From Gymnopus androsaceus JB14 (taxonomy: Eukaryota; Basidiomycota; Agaricomycetes; Agaricales; Omphalotaceae), in NCBI GenBank assembly GCA_009733575.1, contig ML769426.1, forward strand, positions 186,001 to 250,000: DNA of 64,000 bases, written 5' to 3'. The translations under genes were made by a program, and so were the position numbers. The notes beneath the pieces are model-generated. The model was not told where the DNA came from and ran no database searches. It saw nothing but the letters and a program-made list of their open reading frames with translations. Below, piece by piece: positions 49,490-61,608 of this stretch; positions within the stretch are counted from its first letter, which is position 1; every line of letters starts with the position of its first letter.

Positions 49490-51160
49490 GTAATCGTGCT
49501 GTAATTGGTATTAATAAAAGCGGACCGACGCGGAAACAGAGAAGCATCTTTGTTCTGAACCACGAACGTCCTCGAGCTCGTCGACCCATGGCTGTACAGT
49601 GGTCTGTAGGTAGAGAGAGAAGTGTTACTGAATGACGTGCGCGTGGGGAAACTCAAAGTTATGTGTAGTTACGACCATTCCAGGATGGAGCATGCGGCGA
49701 CAGCGTAGACTAGATCCCGAGCATATACGAGCGAGCGAATAACCTGAGCAGAAATTGGGGCAGCAATGCTGTCCGGAATCTACCGATTCGCTTTTCGAGC
49801 TGGACCCAAATGTAGGGATTTGCATAATCCTTTATGACCGGAGGTTGTGTATCTGAGGCCGTCGTGTGCCTAAAATCTATTTCGAAGACGACTCGTCCTC
49901 ACTGGCTCTTCAGATCGGTCGCAACGCTTCATGGTCGGCGTCCTGCTATGGTATGACGCCGATACTTCAGCATGCGTCATATTCGACATGGGAGGACTGC
50001 CATGGCGTCAGTGGGACAGCGGGAACGAAGAGGTCAGGTTTTTGGTTATGGTGGATGCTTCCGGCTCTGCGGTGAAGCACGACTATACATCCTGCATTTC
50101 GACGGTCAGGTACACGTTCAGGGTTCCGAGCGTCGCGTAGGATCTTATCACTGGTACATGTTTTATGGTTAGTCAGCCTGCAGAACGATACGAGTAGGGA
50201 TATTGTTTGATTGTTCTCGCTTTTGCGTCGGTCAGCAGGGCGAAGATCAATCTGCGTCTATAGATCTTCTTCCGTCGACTGTGCCTCCACGATCCGGTTA
50301 CGATCGAGCCTTCTTATATCACGGTGATCCGTCGTGAATTTATTGAAAAGTCGTACGAACCGAGTTGGATGAAAGAGTTGAGAACGCAAGTAGAGAGGAA
50401 AAGCCGGAGCGAAGGTGACAATGACTGCGGAAGGGGAAGGACAGACTATGAGAATGCGATCCAACATAATGGAAGGATGGGCAATACGCGGAGATACGGG
50501 TGCCATGGCTCAATAGGGAATACGGGAGAGGGCGTAGGGACACCGAGAGACAGGCGAGTGGTAATGGAAGGGATAAGAAGACGGGAAGAGGGAAGGGGAA
50601 CGAGAAGGAGATCGAGGACGGGGGAATCGGGGATGGGGAGGGGAGGATGTGGGTCAGCCTGGGGGGGAGTTACCTACGACAACAATGACGCAACTCCCGC
50701 GAAGCCTTTGCAGGGCAAAGGCCTCTTCCCGAGTCCGTGAAGAGCGAGATCGATACCGCGCATGCGAAATTCAAGGCGGAAATGGCGGCAATCGCTCAGA
50801 AAGCTGGACGCGAGTTGAACAGCTGCTACAACTACCTTGACGCCGACAATGTGATACCTAGGGCCGTGAATTATTTCAATATCTATCAAATCTGGTACGG
50901 AGTTCATGGCGAGAAAAGTCGTGAGCCTGGAGGTACGCCCATTTGCTTGCTTGGCGAGANNNNNNNNNNNNNNNNNNNNNNNNNGGCGCAGAATCCCCTA
51001 CTCCTCTTCGACGGTCAAAACGCTCAGGACCGAGTCGCGAACTCACTGGAATGGATAGCAGGAACAAAGAGGAGTTGGTATTGCTTCCGGCAAGAATCTC
51101 CTATTCCTCGTCGACTGTCGACACGGTTACGACGACGTCATGAATTAAGGAATTGATAAA
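49490..51160. repeat. Degenerate duplications of the gene B 3' end around an assembly gap
   Basis: 49780-49850 resembles 49265-49335 (TTCGCTTTTCG.AGCTGGACC). 50008-50032 resembles 49415-49435. 50990-51085 is nearly identical to 49350-49447 (CTACTCCTCTTCGACGGTCA). The N run 50960-50984 falls just before the last copy. The copies are not open. Either the element carries a decayed tandem duplication or reads of near-identical copies were mis-joined here. Confidence 0.7.
50960..50984. other. Assembly gap (25 Ns)
   Basis: Run of N; true gap length unknown. Confidence 0.99.
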
Positions 51161-52990
51161 TGCCTACATACTGGTAGTCTAATGATGAATGAAGAGGGGA
51201 AGTATAGCAGCGCAGAGGAAAGCGACAGCGAAGGTGACAGTGACGGGGAAGGGGAAGCAGAGAGAGAATGCGATCAAGGATGGGAATGGGAAGGGAAGAA
51301 TGACCTCGCGGCATAGATCGAGAAGCTATAACGACATGGGGTAAGAAATCGGACAAGGGTCTCGAGACTTCTTGTTCACGAGTGTTACGTTCGTATCCCA
51401 GCACTTCTTGCGAATCTTGTGTTGAGGTCCTTCTATATTCTGCTGCCGGACGGTAATCAAGAGGGAACTTCTCGCAGATAGGAGTATGCTAAGGCATATG
51501 TTGCCTGACCTTTGGACGTGATTGTGTATATTGGGTATGATGAACCTTGTGGTCAAAGCCTTACGTGATTGTTATAACGTACGACAACACATGACGCCTA
51601 CTCCTCATCCACGTCATCAGTCCTGCATGGGCATAAGCTCCTCTTCCTCAAATCAAGTGATAGAGCGAATGACTCAGAACCAGCGCGCGCATGCGTAAAT
51701 TCAAGGCTGGTATGGCAAATGGCGGCATACAGCCATAGAAAGTCCGAATCTGTGCACAGCGATGTATAAACATGACGTCGTACTATTACGACATGACGCC
51801 TCTACGATTACCGAAAACCCCTTACACTATCTATCGACATAATTCAATATCTATAATATATATCAACACTGCTGTACGTGAATCAGGTCGATAAGAGAGG
51901 AAGATCTAACAAGTCGTGAGCCTGGGAGTACTGGTGCATTTGCTTAGCATTGGAGAGAAGCGAAGAAACGTCTCACTCAAACTATTTCTGTTTGCTATGG
52001 TTAGTCATAATGCTTCGGATTTGCTAGATGAAGAATGATAGGTCCTAACAACTTAGTCCAATTATCGCACCTACTCATGCAATAAACAACTCTCGTATCC
52101 GAGTGTTTCATTGACAAATGATGAACTATAGGACGACATTCCGCAGCTCCAGGATAGCAAACAAGAATAAGTACAAAACCAGAACATGGAGATACTGTGA
52201 TGAGATGAAGAAAAAATAGCAAGTCAGAACCATGCCAAATGCTACACCAAATTTTGGTCTTTCGCGACCTATTAGCGAATCTCTGTGATGGTAAGCATTC
52301 TCAGTACTGATTGTACCTATACTTAAATAGTGACAAGACAAACTTAAGTAGCTGAAAGATGACACCTGAAATTGGTATCATGTTAGGTAGCGTAGCTAAT
52401 TAAACGTACAGATCTCATGACTTTCGAAGCCAAGTTTTGCAAGCACAACGACTCCAATAACTATCATTCTGGGTGAAACAATAAAGCTATGCACTCGATC
52501 CGCATCAGGTCTCTGATTTGCCCTCCGACTCCTATGCATCTGCATATCTCGTTCGTCAACGAGTTGCATTTGTAGGAGTAGAGGAGACCATTGTACTCAT
52601 TCGCACTTAGCACTCTATGATAAGAAAAAATCTCGTAGACAATCAGAACATCTGATTGGCTCACGTTAATCTCGAGATTCCACAAGCCTCATAGGTCCTC
52701 CCAATACGCGGAGATGGGTTGCATCAATCTCAGTACATAAATGTACCAAAATTAATGCATTAATTCCATGTTTTGTATACGCAAAGTAAGTATTTTGCTA
52801 TGGAATAAGTATTGTGGATAAACTCGGATTGAAGCTGAATGTATGACCCTAAAGTAGATCGTATCTAATGCGCTATGACAAGGCAATAATAGACTTGGGA
52901 ATTATAGAGACCCGCAAGATACTCGCTGCATGTGTGGATTCAAGAAAGCGTGGCGTATCGATTACTCTAGAACGAACGCTAACTTAGTGT
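51161..52990. other. Non-coding stretch inside the KDZ region
   Basis: No supported gene; only short open frames on either strand. Confidence 0.4.
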
Positions 52991-52994
52991 TTTG

Positions 52995-54500
52995 ATGGTA
53001 GTCACTGCTTCGGACTGGACGAAGATGGTAACCAATGAGTTTTACGCACTGCTTCATGCAAAACTCTCTGACACCGAGTTTCATGACAATGATGCACGAC
53101 GACATGCGCTCCAGGAGCAAATCGAATGGTACGAACAGAACATGGAGAACTTGATTGAGGAGAAGAAAAAGAAAGGCAAGATGACCAAGTCGATGCACAA
53201 GGTGTTGCGCCCGTTACTTGCCATGGTAAGCATTCGTCATTTATATACTAATAGCGCAAACTGACAAGTGTATAGGCTGAAAAGATTCACCTGGAAACTG
53301 GGTATCATGTTGGCGGCTACGCTATTCACGAAGACCATGAGCCTTTAACCTGGGTTGCCACGACAGACCTTCAAAACATTCGTGAAAATAAAGGGACTCA
53401 GATGCATGCACAGGCTGCTGATTTGCATGCTCTGCTTCGGTAAGCAGTTGCGTATTTGTACAAGGACCAGTACTCATTGCGACTTAGGACTCAGCGGATG
53501 AAATCTCGTGAAATCGAAGCTGATTTGGCTCAGCTGTACTGCATTCTTCCAAAGCCTAAGGGCAAGGGAATGCGGGATCATCATCGTATGGTTTTACCGA
53601 AAATCCTGGCGTTTGACGCAAGTAAGTTTTTGCTTTTTATTTGTTGGATCCATGTTACTGATGTAGCCGCTAGATCGTATCGTTGGCTATGGAAGCAATA
53701 ATGACTTGGATTTAAGGGATCCCGGCAAGTTACAGCTCACCACGTTTGTCAAGAATGCGTGGCGGTTTCATGTCCGTATCATTAACTGGGCTGTTGGTGT
53801 TCCTTTCATCAAATGCGGAGTTCAAACGGCGAAAGGTTTCTTATCCGGGCACGAGCAAATTCATGACTTCAGTGCTCAGGAACTGAAAGCCATTTGCAGT
53901 AATCGTATCAAAGCGTTGGTTGCGGAGGCGGAAGGAAAGGAAATCGAGGACGCTGAGGGTGGTGTTCAGATGGTACCTTGGGACGAAGGTAAGTTTTTAT
54001 AGTTTGTACAATCTCATTGCTAAGCAGGGTTTCTTCACTTCACAGATGAGATCCAGTTAGCTATTGAGGAGCAGTGCGATTTGGCATTGGTGAAGGATAC
54101 TGATGGGAACATCATTGTCGCGGTATCCCATTCGCCCGACTATCAAGAAGAAATGAAAGGTGCTTCGAAAGGTGCTTCGTTGTGGGGCGATGATTCTCCC
54201 GCTCCTCGACGAACTCTGCCATCTCCACATTCACCTCGTTTGCCACCTCGATCTGTTTCGCCGACAAGACCATCTACACCTGGACCCTCGCAACTGTCTC
54301 GTCCGCCACTTCCCGCTCCTTCATCACAAAATACAATCCCGGTAGCGCCAGTGATCATAGATCGTCCTCGAGGCACGAGAAGGGCACTTTCACCTGTGAC
54401 AGAGGAATCTGAGCGACCGAAAAAGAAAGCCAAGCATTCCAGCTCAGCCGTATTCTCTGCGTTCAGGATGAAGATGAAGAACGCCAAGCAACGTACTTGA
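52995..54500 (+). CDS. KDZ-region accessory gene C (432 aa), intact
   Basis: Five exons keep frame perfectly: 52995-53225, 53276-53439, 53488-53621, 53674-53988 and 54046-54500. The N-terminus reads ASDWTKMVTNEFYALLHAKL, EFHDNDARRHALQEQIEWYE and a Lys-rich KKKKGKMTKSMHKVLRP. It continues ETGYHVGGYAIHEDHEPLTW, REIEADLAQLYCILPKP, RMVLPKILAFDA, RIVGYGSNNDLDLRDPGKL and FVKNAWRFHVRIINW, then a Ser/Pro-rich tail with a basic KKKAKHS. I have seen this pattern in agaricomycete hypothetical proteins, but know no function. It is the only cargo gene besides A without damage, and it lies next to the right terminal array, which supports it being part of the element. Confidence 0.75.
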
Positions 54501-54734
54501 GGTGCAGCTGGATAGGATATTGTATTTAATTTACTGTGAATGTGATGTATTTTTGCTTGGTGTTATCCTTGGCCGTCTTTGTATGTTTTTTTAACGTGTA
54601 TTGCTGTCTCCTTCGTTTTGCGTATATGACTTCTTGTAGATTTTATAAGTAATGCTAAGTATTGGCAGTATATTATTCCTGTTATGAATGATTCTGCAAC
54701 TGAAAATACTAAGTATGCAGTGGTGGTATATATC

Positions 54735-55244
54735 TGATTACCTGACCTAGTAAGTGGGGATGCCCAAGTACCTAGTAAGTGGGGATGCCCAAGTCCCAGT
54801 AAGTGGGGATGCCCAAGTTCCCAGTAAGTGGGGATGCCCAAGTCCCAGTAAGTGGGGATGCCCAAGTCCCAGTAAGTGGGGATGCCCAAGTCCCAGTAAG
54901 TGGGGATGCCCAAGTATCCAGTAAGTGGGGATGCCCAAGTATCCAGTAAGTGGGGATGACCCAAGTTCCCAGTAAGTGGGGATGCCCAAGTCCACAGTAT
55001 GTGGGGATGCCCAAGTACTTAGTAAGTGGGGCTGCCCAAGTACCCAGTAATTGGGGATGCCCAAGTACATAGGACAGCCCAAGATGGGATTACCAAGTCA
55101 GGACCCCGGACACTTGGGAATCCCAGATGGGGCTGCCCAACATATGTCTGCTGGGGATATCCCGGGTATCAGACCCCTATTAGGGCCAACCCGGGGTGGG
55201 ATAGTCAAGCCTAAGTAGGTACATTTTGGTAGGTGACTGAAGTG
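54735..55244 (-). repeat. Right terminus and subterminal tandem array of the KDZ region
   Basis: Inverted counterpart of 27251-27860: about a dozen units of 24-25 bp (54750-55070), then the terminal repeat ending GTGACTGAAGTG at 55244. Identity with the left terminal repeat is near complete over 175 bp. Confidence 0.85.
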
Positions 55245-56350
55245 TAACAGTCACCTCTGAAGTCACGGTAGAACACTTCCTGGCTTCCGATTCTCGGAAC
55301 GCTACACTGGATAGTGTAGCAGCATTCTACGCCTCCCAAGGTGTTACGATCCTGATGGGGGAAGACACAGCAGTCTTCGTACTCGAATGGATCACTGCTT
55401 TCCACTCCAAGGATAGCCTCATAGCCAACGAGGCTCGCGCAATGCGAGATTGAGTCGAGACTTCGGTGTCTGGAGGTATGATACCTGCTGGACTAAACGA
55501 GAATGTCTGGACTGCAAACAGCTTGGTCTCCCGTCCAAGTATCCATCCCAATGCCAGGGACAATGTTCTTCCCCGCGCCTCCTCCTCCTCCCTCCAGCGG
55601 TGGTCTGCCCTATGGCAGCCCACTCCATCCGACTGCATCAAGCAGTGACTCAGCAGGAGCCTCTGGCTCTCTACCCACCACAGCTTTGGCCCAGTCCGAA
55701 GTATCCCCAGCTTTGGCCCAGCCCAAAGTACCTACAACTCCGGCCCAATCCGAAGTATCGCCTACCGCCCCCATGGAGGGAATCAGCAGTAGTTAATAAT
55801 CCGTTGCACTATCAGTGCTCACCTCAACACGTTGTTGAAGTGAGTGCTAGGCTTTGACTTTCATGACACGCCCTCGTGAATGTCATAGCCCCTACTACTT
55901 TGACTTTTACAACATGCTATCATGGATGTCATAGGCCCAGTTACTTTGACTTTCACAACACAATATTGTGAATATCATTCCAACTGCCCGACTTGTTGAT
56001 TAGGTGCTCACGACACGCTATCATGGGTACTCAATCACCGAGTTTAATTATTGATTGCTCCTATGGACTCAATCTGGCCAGGGAGGGTGTAACACCCCCT
56101 ATTACTTATTCTCATGTCATTATGTTACGTTATGTCACTACTATATATATCATCTCATGTCACTTATTTACCTTAGCTTAACCTTTACCCATACCGAATA
56201 CCTTGACAATTACAGTCCAGTTGTATTCATTTGGGTGATACTTAGCTCTGACCTCACTGAGGTCTTATATTCCCACTTTGGATTTAATATATCTGAGTGG
56301 AGCCAATGAAGACTATCACCAATAAAATTGGGATTACAGGTCATTATGAT
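55245..56350. other. Probable retroelement debris right of the KDZ region
   Basis: A plus-strand frame near 55258-55450 reads VTVEHFLASDSRNATLDS and FVLEWITAFHSKDSLIANEA; another at 55503-55796 has Pro-rich repeats (ALAQSEVSP, TPAQSEVSP). I cannot assign a family. 55860-56050 has repeated TTTGACTTTCA-like units. Confidence 0.35.
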
Positions 56351-56353
56351 CTT

Positions 56354-58082
56354 TCAATCAGACTTTGTACAGATCTGAGTTCTATCCTCATTTATGACTG
56401 TATAACAGCCTTGTTGGTTAAATTGACCAATTGAAAGTAAGCAGTGTAGGCAGTGTGGTTGGTAAAACACTGGATGTAACTTAGTCGTATGGGTAAAGCC
56501 AGTGTCATTCTGGTGACAAATGTAAATTGTCCCAGATCCCAAAATGAAAGAATCATTGTGACCATCAGCAGTTTGTACTGGACAAGGAGTTTCAAATTCC
56601 TTGTAGTCAGCAAAATCTTCAATATATGGGGTGAAATGTCCTGAAGCGCCTGAATCAAGCAGCCATTTCTGATTAGGAGAACTGGCTGTGACTTGGATTT
56701 CTGTGCGTTTATGTTCCTTATTCACACAATTATGCATATAATTAATATATTCAACCCCATCAAGGGGTTGCGGATTACATACAGAGTCCAATAAATACAA
56801 AGTAGGAGCACTAAAATCGTATTGCAAATTGATAGGTCCATCAACAGATGACCTTGAGATAGTGTACATCATATAACCGTAGAAGTTCTGTTTAGAGATC
56901 CGGTGCAAAATTTTAGTGAACTTTTTCTTTATTGTAGAAAAGAAGGGGACTTGCCAGTAAATCAATTGCTCTTCACCGGTTCCAGAAGTTTTGCCCTCGT
57001 AGATATCCATATAGGAGTCAATGAGTCCTCCAAGATTGATCTCCTCTTCCTCAACCTTCATGTTGGCAAGGAGGGGATCAAATCTCCGGTATAGGGGTCA
57101 AAAGATTTGACCAGAGAAGAAAAAACCTTGGTACCATTGGTGATACCAGGAGCAATAGCAACATAAGCTGCAGCGAAAGTGGCGACAGGAGTTTCCAAGG
57201 TTGCCTCATGAGCCTGAGCCTTGCCTTTGCCTTTGCCCTTGCCACCATGCCTGAATTTCTTGTTGTTGTTGTTGTTTCCATTGGAATTACCAGATTGGGG
57301 AGGAGTACCAGTTTGCAGCCCTTTGGGCGCTCCCTGGTTATCCTTCTTTTTCTTTTGGTTATTCCAAGAAGATCCGTCGGCAGGACATTTCTTCAAAGTG
57401 GAAAGACGGGATTGAAGGGAAATGGTAGTGGATCAGCGGCGTCTGAATTCATCCTGGATGGTGGAGATAATTGCCAATATTGTCAAATTGGTTGCATCAT
57501 ATTGAAACAAAATTGACATGGCAAGACCATCCATGGATTGGGGTAAGGCAGCAAGCAAGATCATGGCCTGGATTGAATCAGTGAGAATCAATCAGGAATC
57601 AGTAAGGTGTGAGAAAATTGATTGGAGGGAAGAGATCAGCATAGCCGGATCAACTCCTTCAGCCATTTCGAACATGATGGCTTCCCTAAAGATACCAAAC
57701 ATGCCTGCAGCACCAGGACTTCCATAAGTGGTTTTGAGATAGGTCCAAGTCTCAGCAGCCGTTGCTTTACTAGCAGTTTCGCGGATGGGTCTGGGAGACG
57801 CAAAGCAATGGTGCCAATTGCAGAATCATTGTTGTCATCCCAAGTTGCTATTTTTTCAGTGATGTCAGCAGGAGATGTATCAATCACCTGGCTAGTGGAA
57901 TAAGTTCCCGCTGCAACTTCAGCTGTCATGGCAACACGTGAGGTATGAAGAGGACAAGAGTATTGTCCGTTGATATATCCAATGAGTTTCTGAAGGTGGA
58001 GATAGGCAATCATGGCAGTAGACCATGTGCTATAGTTGGTACCATCCAAATAAGGAATAATGGTAATGGTGGTGGAAGACAT
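56354..58082 (-). pseudogene. Ty1/copia gag-protease remnant
   Basis: Gag starts at 58082 (MSSTTITIIPYLDGTNYSTW), with the LDGTNYxxW motif typical of copia Gag, then continues through a one-base shift near 57765 to ETWTYLKTTYGSPGAAG and a Gly/Asn/Lys-rich basic region (57100-57380). After another shift comes the protease: KWLLDSGASGHFTPYIEDF, with the catalytic D-S-G, and HCLLSIGQFNQQG. No CCHC knuckle, integrase or reverse transcriptase follows: similarity ends at about 56354. It is a 3'-truncated, frame-broken relic. Confidence 0.85.
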
Positions 58083-59532
58083 TGTTTGATAAGAGTTCTA
58101 TGAAAGGAAGTCAGCAACATTCAATTAAGAAGTGCATGATTCAGTTATGAACATCGAATCTATCCAATGTGTCTTTTACCCATTGACTTAGTATTAGGTG
58201 TTGATTGCATTTTTAATTCCATCCATATTTCCATCTCCGATCTGATCATTCCTATCAGCATTGGCCAGTGTTCATAAAAGGCTATGTACTAAAACCATAT
58301 GCCAATAGAAAACCATTTGTTTGATGTTCTACCAAAAGTGCCGAAAGATCAATTAAGATCAATTTTGCACATTAAGGTGCACAATCATTCTAATAGGTGT
58401 TTAAGGGACTTAAGGCAATATGAGGGAATGAATACAGTAGGAGGCCAAGAGATCTCACACATGTTTGCATTTGCCCAGCCTACACACATATGCTTTTGAT
58501 TATTCACATAGCGGCAGAAGTCTACCTGGGAAGGGGAATTGGCCCCTAAATTGCTCACAGTGAAGTGAAATGATCAAAAGTTTGTTCATCGTGGAGTGCC
58601 TGTGTATATACAATATATATAATTAGTCTGAACAGAAGAAGCCTTATATTTTCGGCATTCTTCTTGGAAGAGGAAAGGAAAGCAATCACAAGTTTTACCT
58701 TGCTACCAAACCAATGCACCACAAGCTTGAACTTTCTAATACACTTGGTTAAGAGCAACCAGAATTGTTCATTAATGCGATCAACCATTTGACAAAGTTG
58801 CAATGGTTGTAAGACCTTCATCGAACAGACTTGGGGCCCATAACCTGTTGAACAGAAAGTGAGACCAAATGGTGAAATCACATTACTAACCAAGTGTAGA
58901 GCTTGAGAGATGAAACAGTTGTGAGAGAGTTTAGTATTGTCAGATGAGACAGTGAAGCAGTAGTATGCGGAGCGATGGGGACTACATGTAAACTACTACA
59001 GCTTATATACTAAATGTCTGTAAAACTGTACAGTACCCTAAATCTAATAATAGGTATGGTATTGGTAAGTGTCCATGTGGACAATGGTCCCTACAATGTG
59101 ATGTATGTATATACATCAGCAGTTGATATCCTAGCTATAATCACATGTACGTAAATAGCGAATGACATTAATCAAATGATATCAACACATAGGGATGTGA
59201 TTTTGGTGATTGGTAAGCTGATGGCCAATATCACGGTACAAAGTACCTGATCATGTGTCCATGATTGTGAGTGTATCTTCCAACAATTGGACAAAAATCA
59301 ATTTAGATTTATTATTTGAAAAATTAAGCTTTGGGGTGTGATCAGTATCAATACTTATAGTTTAGGTTGTGATCATGATCAAAAAACCAAAGTTTGCACA
59401 GGTCCATAACTTTCTCTTTGACCATGATCACACTCCAAATAAGTGCCTCAAATGCATGTCATGATCACAATTGTGATTGTTATTATGAAAGTTTGCACTC
59501 ATGAGTTAGAGTTTTGGAAAATACATTACAAT
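58083..59532. other. Unassigned flank between copia relic and 3-kb element
   Basis: This is where the 5' LTR of the copia relic would be expected, but I could not delimit LTR ends or a primer-binding site. No gene recognised. Confidence 0.35.
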
Positions 59533-60339
59533 CTTTGGAACACTGCAGTCACCTACTAAAAGATACCTACTTAGGCTTAACTTTTGCCTTCCAAGTTGGA
59601 CCTAAGTAGGGTTATATGCCTGGCATATTCCACCATGGTGGTATTCTTCAACCATGCATCAGCAAAACCTGTATGTGCTCTAGAGTGCTCTAGAGCTCTC
59701 CAGAGCACTCAGAGCATCCAGAGCAGCCAGAGCAAGGGTAGTAGCTCCAGAGTGCTCTGGAGGACCATTGAGCTCTCTGGAGCTATCTGGAGCTCTCTGG
59801 AAAGCCCATCATTCCACCCATCATTTGACAAATTTTAGGTTAGGGCCCCATTCAATCAAGAATTTCATATTGTAACAGATTGTAACCATGCAATAAGTGT
59901 TAATGTAAGACCGGGGTTGACCGTCTTGGGAAAAGGTACTGAAAGTAGCTTTGTGGCCTTTAGTGTAAAAGGCAGACAAGATCCGCAATCGAATATGCGT
60001 GCCAGTGGACTAGTAGGAAACTAGTAGTAAGAAGCAGGTGGATTGGGAATACCAAAGCTCCTGAATGTGAGTCTAGTTGTATGAGCCGATGTCAAATAGT
60101 TGACAGCGGCGAGTCTGGTTGTTGTATGAGCTTGCTGGTAGTCAAGTTGATGTGTAAGTTGAAAAGCAGAAGCCAGAACAAGTGTGTATTGAGATATAGA
60201 CGAATAGACAGAGTATATGAAAATAGAGAAGTAAAAGATATGGGAGTAAAACAGGTTAATATCAAGACAAGGGATCCTCCAGGGGAATCTACCGCATCAG
60301 GAAAAAGGGTCTGGGCCCAGGGCTGACTTTAGGTTGACC

Positions 60340-60640
60340 CACAATGACCTAAAGAGACTTAAGGGAACCTAAGGATACCTAGGTCTCCTAGGCCACCTAG
60401 GTTGCCTAGACTGCCTCAGTTTCTTTGAGGTCACCTAGGTTGCCTAGGATTTAGGGATAAACCTTGGGAATTTGAGGTAACCTGAGTCAACCTGAGTAAA
60501 CCTGAGTAAACCTGAGCTAACCTGAGGAACCTGAGGAAACCTGAGGTAGCCTGGGGTAGCCTGGGGTAGCCTGGGGTAGCCTGGAAGACCCAAGGTGACC
60601 AGGGTGACCAGGGTAGCCTAGGTTCCCCAGGTCATCATAG
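60340..60640 (+). repeat. Degenerate short-unit repeat tract
   Basis: Units of about 10 bp shift gradually from ACCTAGG through AACCTGAGT to CCTGGGGTAG. Such graded arrays arise by slippage. It is part of the 3-kb element. Confidence 0.7.
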
Positions 60641-61377
60641 GTTTAACCCCTTTTTGCTGATGCAGTTATATACGTGTGGGATGTTGGATTGGCGAATAGT
60701 AAGTGTACGGAAGTAGCTGGGATATGTCGTAGGCTTAGTGGGTGGTTGTCAGGTCGGTAGGGTAGGTTATGCATATGATCGGAAGGGTTTGGGGGCTGAA
60801 GATAGTGAAATTGGTGGTACTGGGCATGACAGTTAAGTTCATATGCATCATCTATTGTACACTACCAAACCACAGCAGTCTAGATAATACTACATACTAA
60901 GTACTAAGTATCACTTCTAGCCAGCTTGAATATTTCCTGATTTCTGCCTCCCCATTCTGAGTCTGCCTCTCCACAACCCTCAGACATCTCCAAATACCAG
61001 CCTATCAATGCTAAAATGGATAAGAGCCCCCCATGGGAGGAAAGAAAATTTTTCCAAGGTTGTGACACTGGAAGGAAACAAAAGAAAAGCACAAGTCCGA
61101 TCAAGGGGTATATGGAAATTTAAGCGCCCATATCATGAGGGGAGGAGAGGGGTCTGCCAGGGCCTTAAGGTTGAAATCTTTTTTGGCACTTTTTACAGCT
61201 CTGGCAGGCCAGATCCATTAGAAATATACTAAATATAATGAAAGACATGTTTTCTGTACAATTTCAGACTGTTTTGAAAGCCCTGGCCCCTAGGACTTGG
61301 GTTATGGTCAAGTTACAGTAGAAGTGTTCATTTAGTGCCTAGCATTCCCCAGTTTTTTTTTGACATTCAATCAATTC

Positions 61378-61608
61378 AATCTGGGAGCCGCAATTCTGAT
61401 GGCAGAGAAAGAAGGTACTTCAAGTTCAAGGCTCATATGTACCATATACTATCATCTGCATTGCCGAGACCTTCTAGAACAGCCTATAGACAACTGGTTT
61501 TGTGATGAGGAGTGCCAGAAAATGCTACAAGTAGCAGTAAGCGATGTAGAATACACAGAAAGCACTGAACTCGCCATATTTTTGAGTCATGCTGCTAGCA
61601 CAAAATAG
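61378..61608 (+). pseudogene. PHD-finger-like fragment inside the 3-kb element
   Basis: The frame ending at TAG 61606-61608 contains ICTIYYHLHCRDLLEQPIDN then WFCDEECQKML. H-x2-C followed by W-F-C-x3-C is the second half of a PHD-type zinc finger. The first Cys pairs are not recognisable, so it is probably a captured piece of a chromatin-reader gene, unlikely to fold on its own. Confidence 0.45.

Larger units (their letters stand above)
27251..55244. mobile_element. 28-kb KDZ DNA-transposon region bounded by inverted termini
   Basis: The first 175 bp or so (CACTTCAGTCACCTAC...) recurs inverted and almost unchanged at 55070-55244. Each end is followed inward by an array of about 25-bp units. 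Between them lie a KDZ transposase (27975-31475), accessory gene A, an Spt5-like gene, accessory genes B and C, and a 10.3-kb nested transposon. Removing the nested element leaves about 17.7 kb, within the size seen for KDZ elements. The 8 bp outside the left end (CATTCCGG) and right end (TAACAGTC) do not match. So this is either one element whose flank was later rearranged, or two elements with inverted ends; I favour the first because the transposase sits directly inside the left end. Confidence 0.7.
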
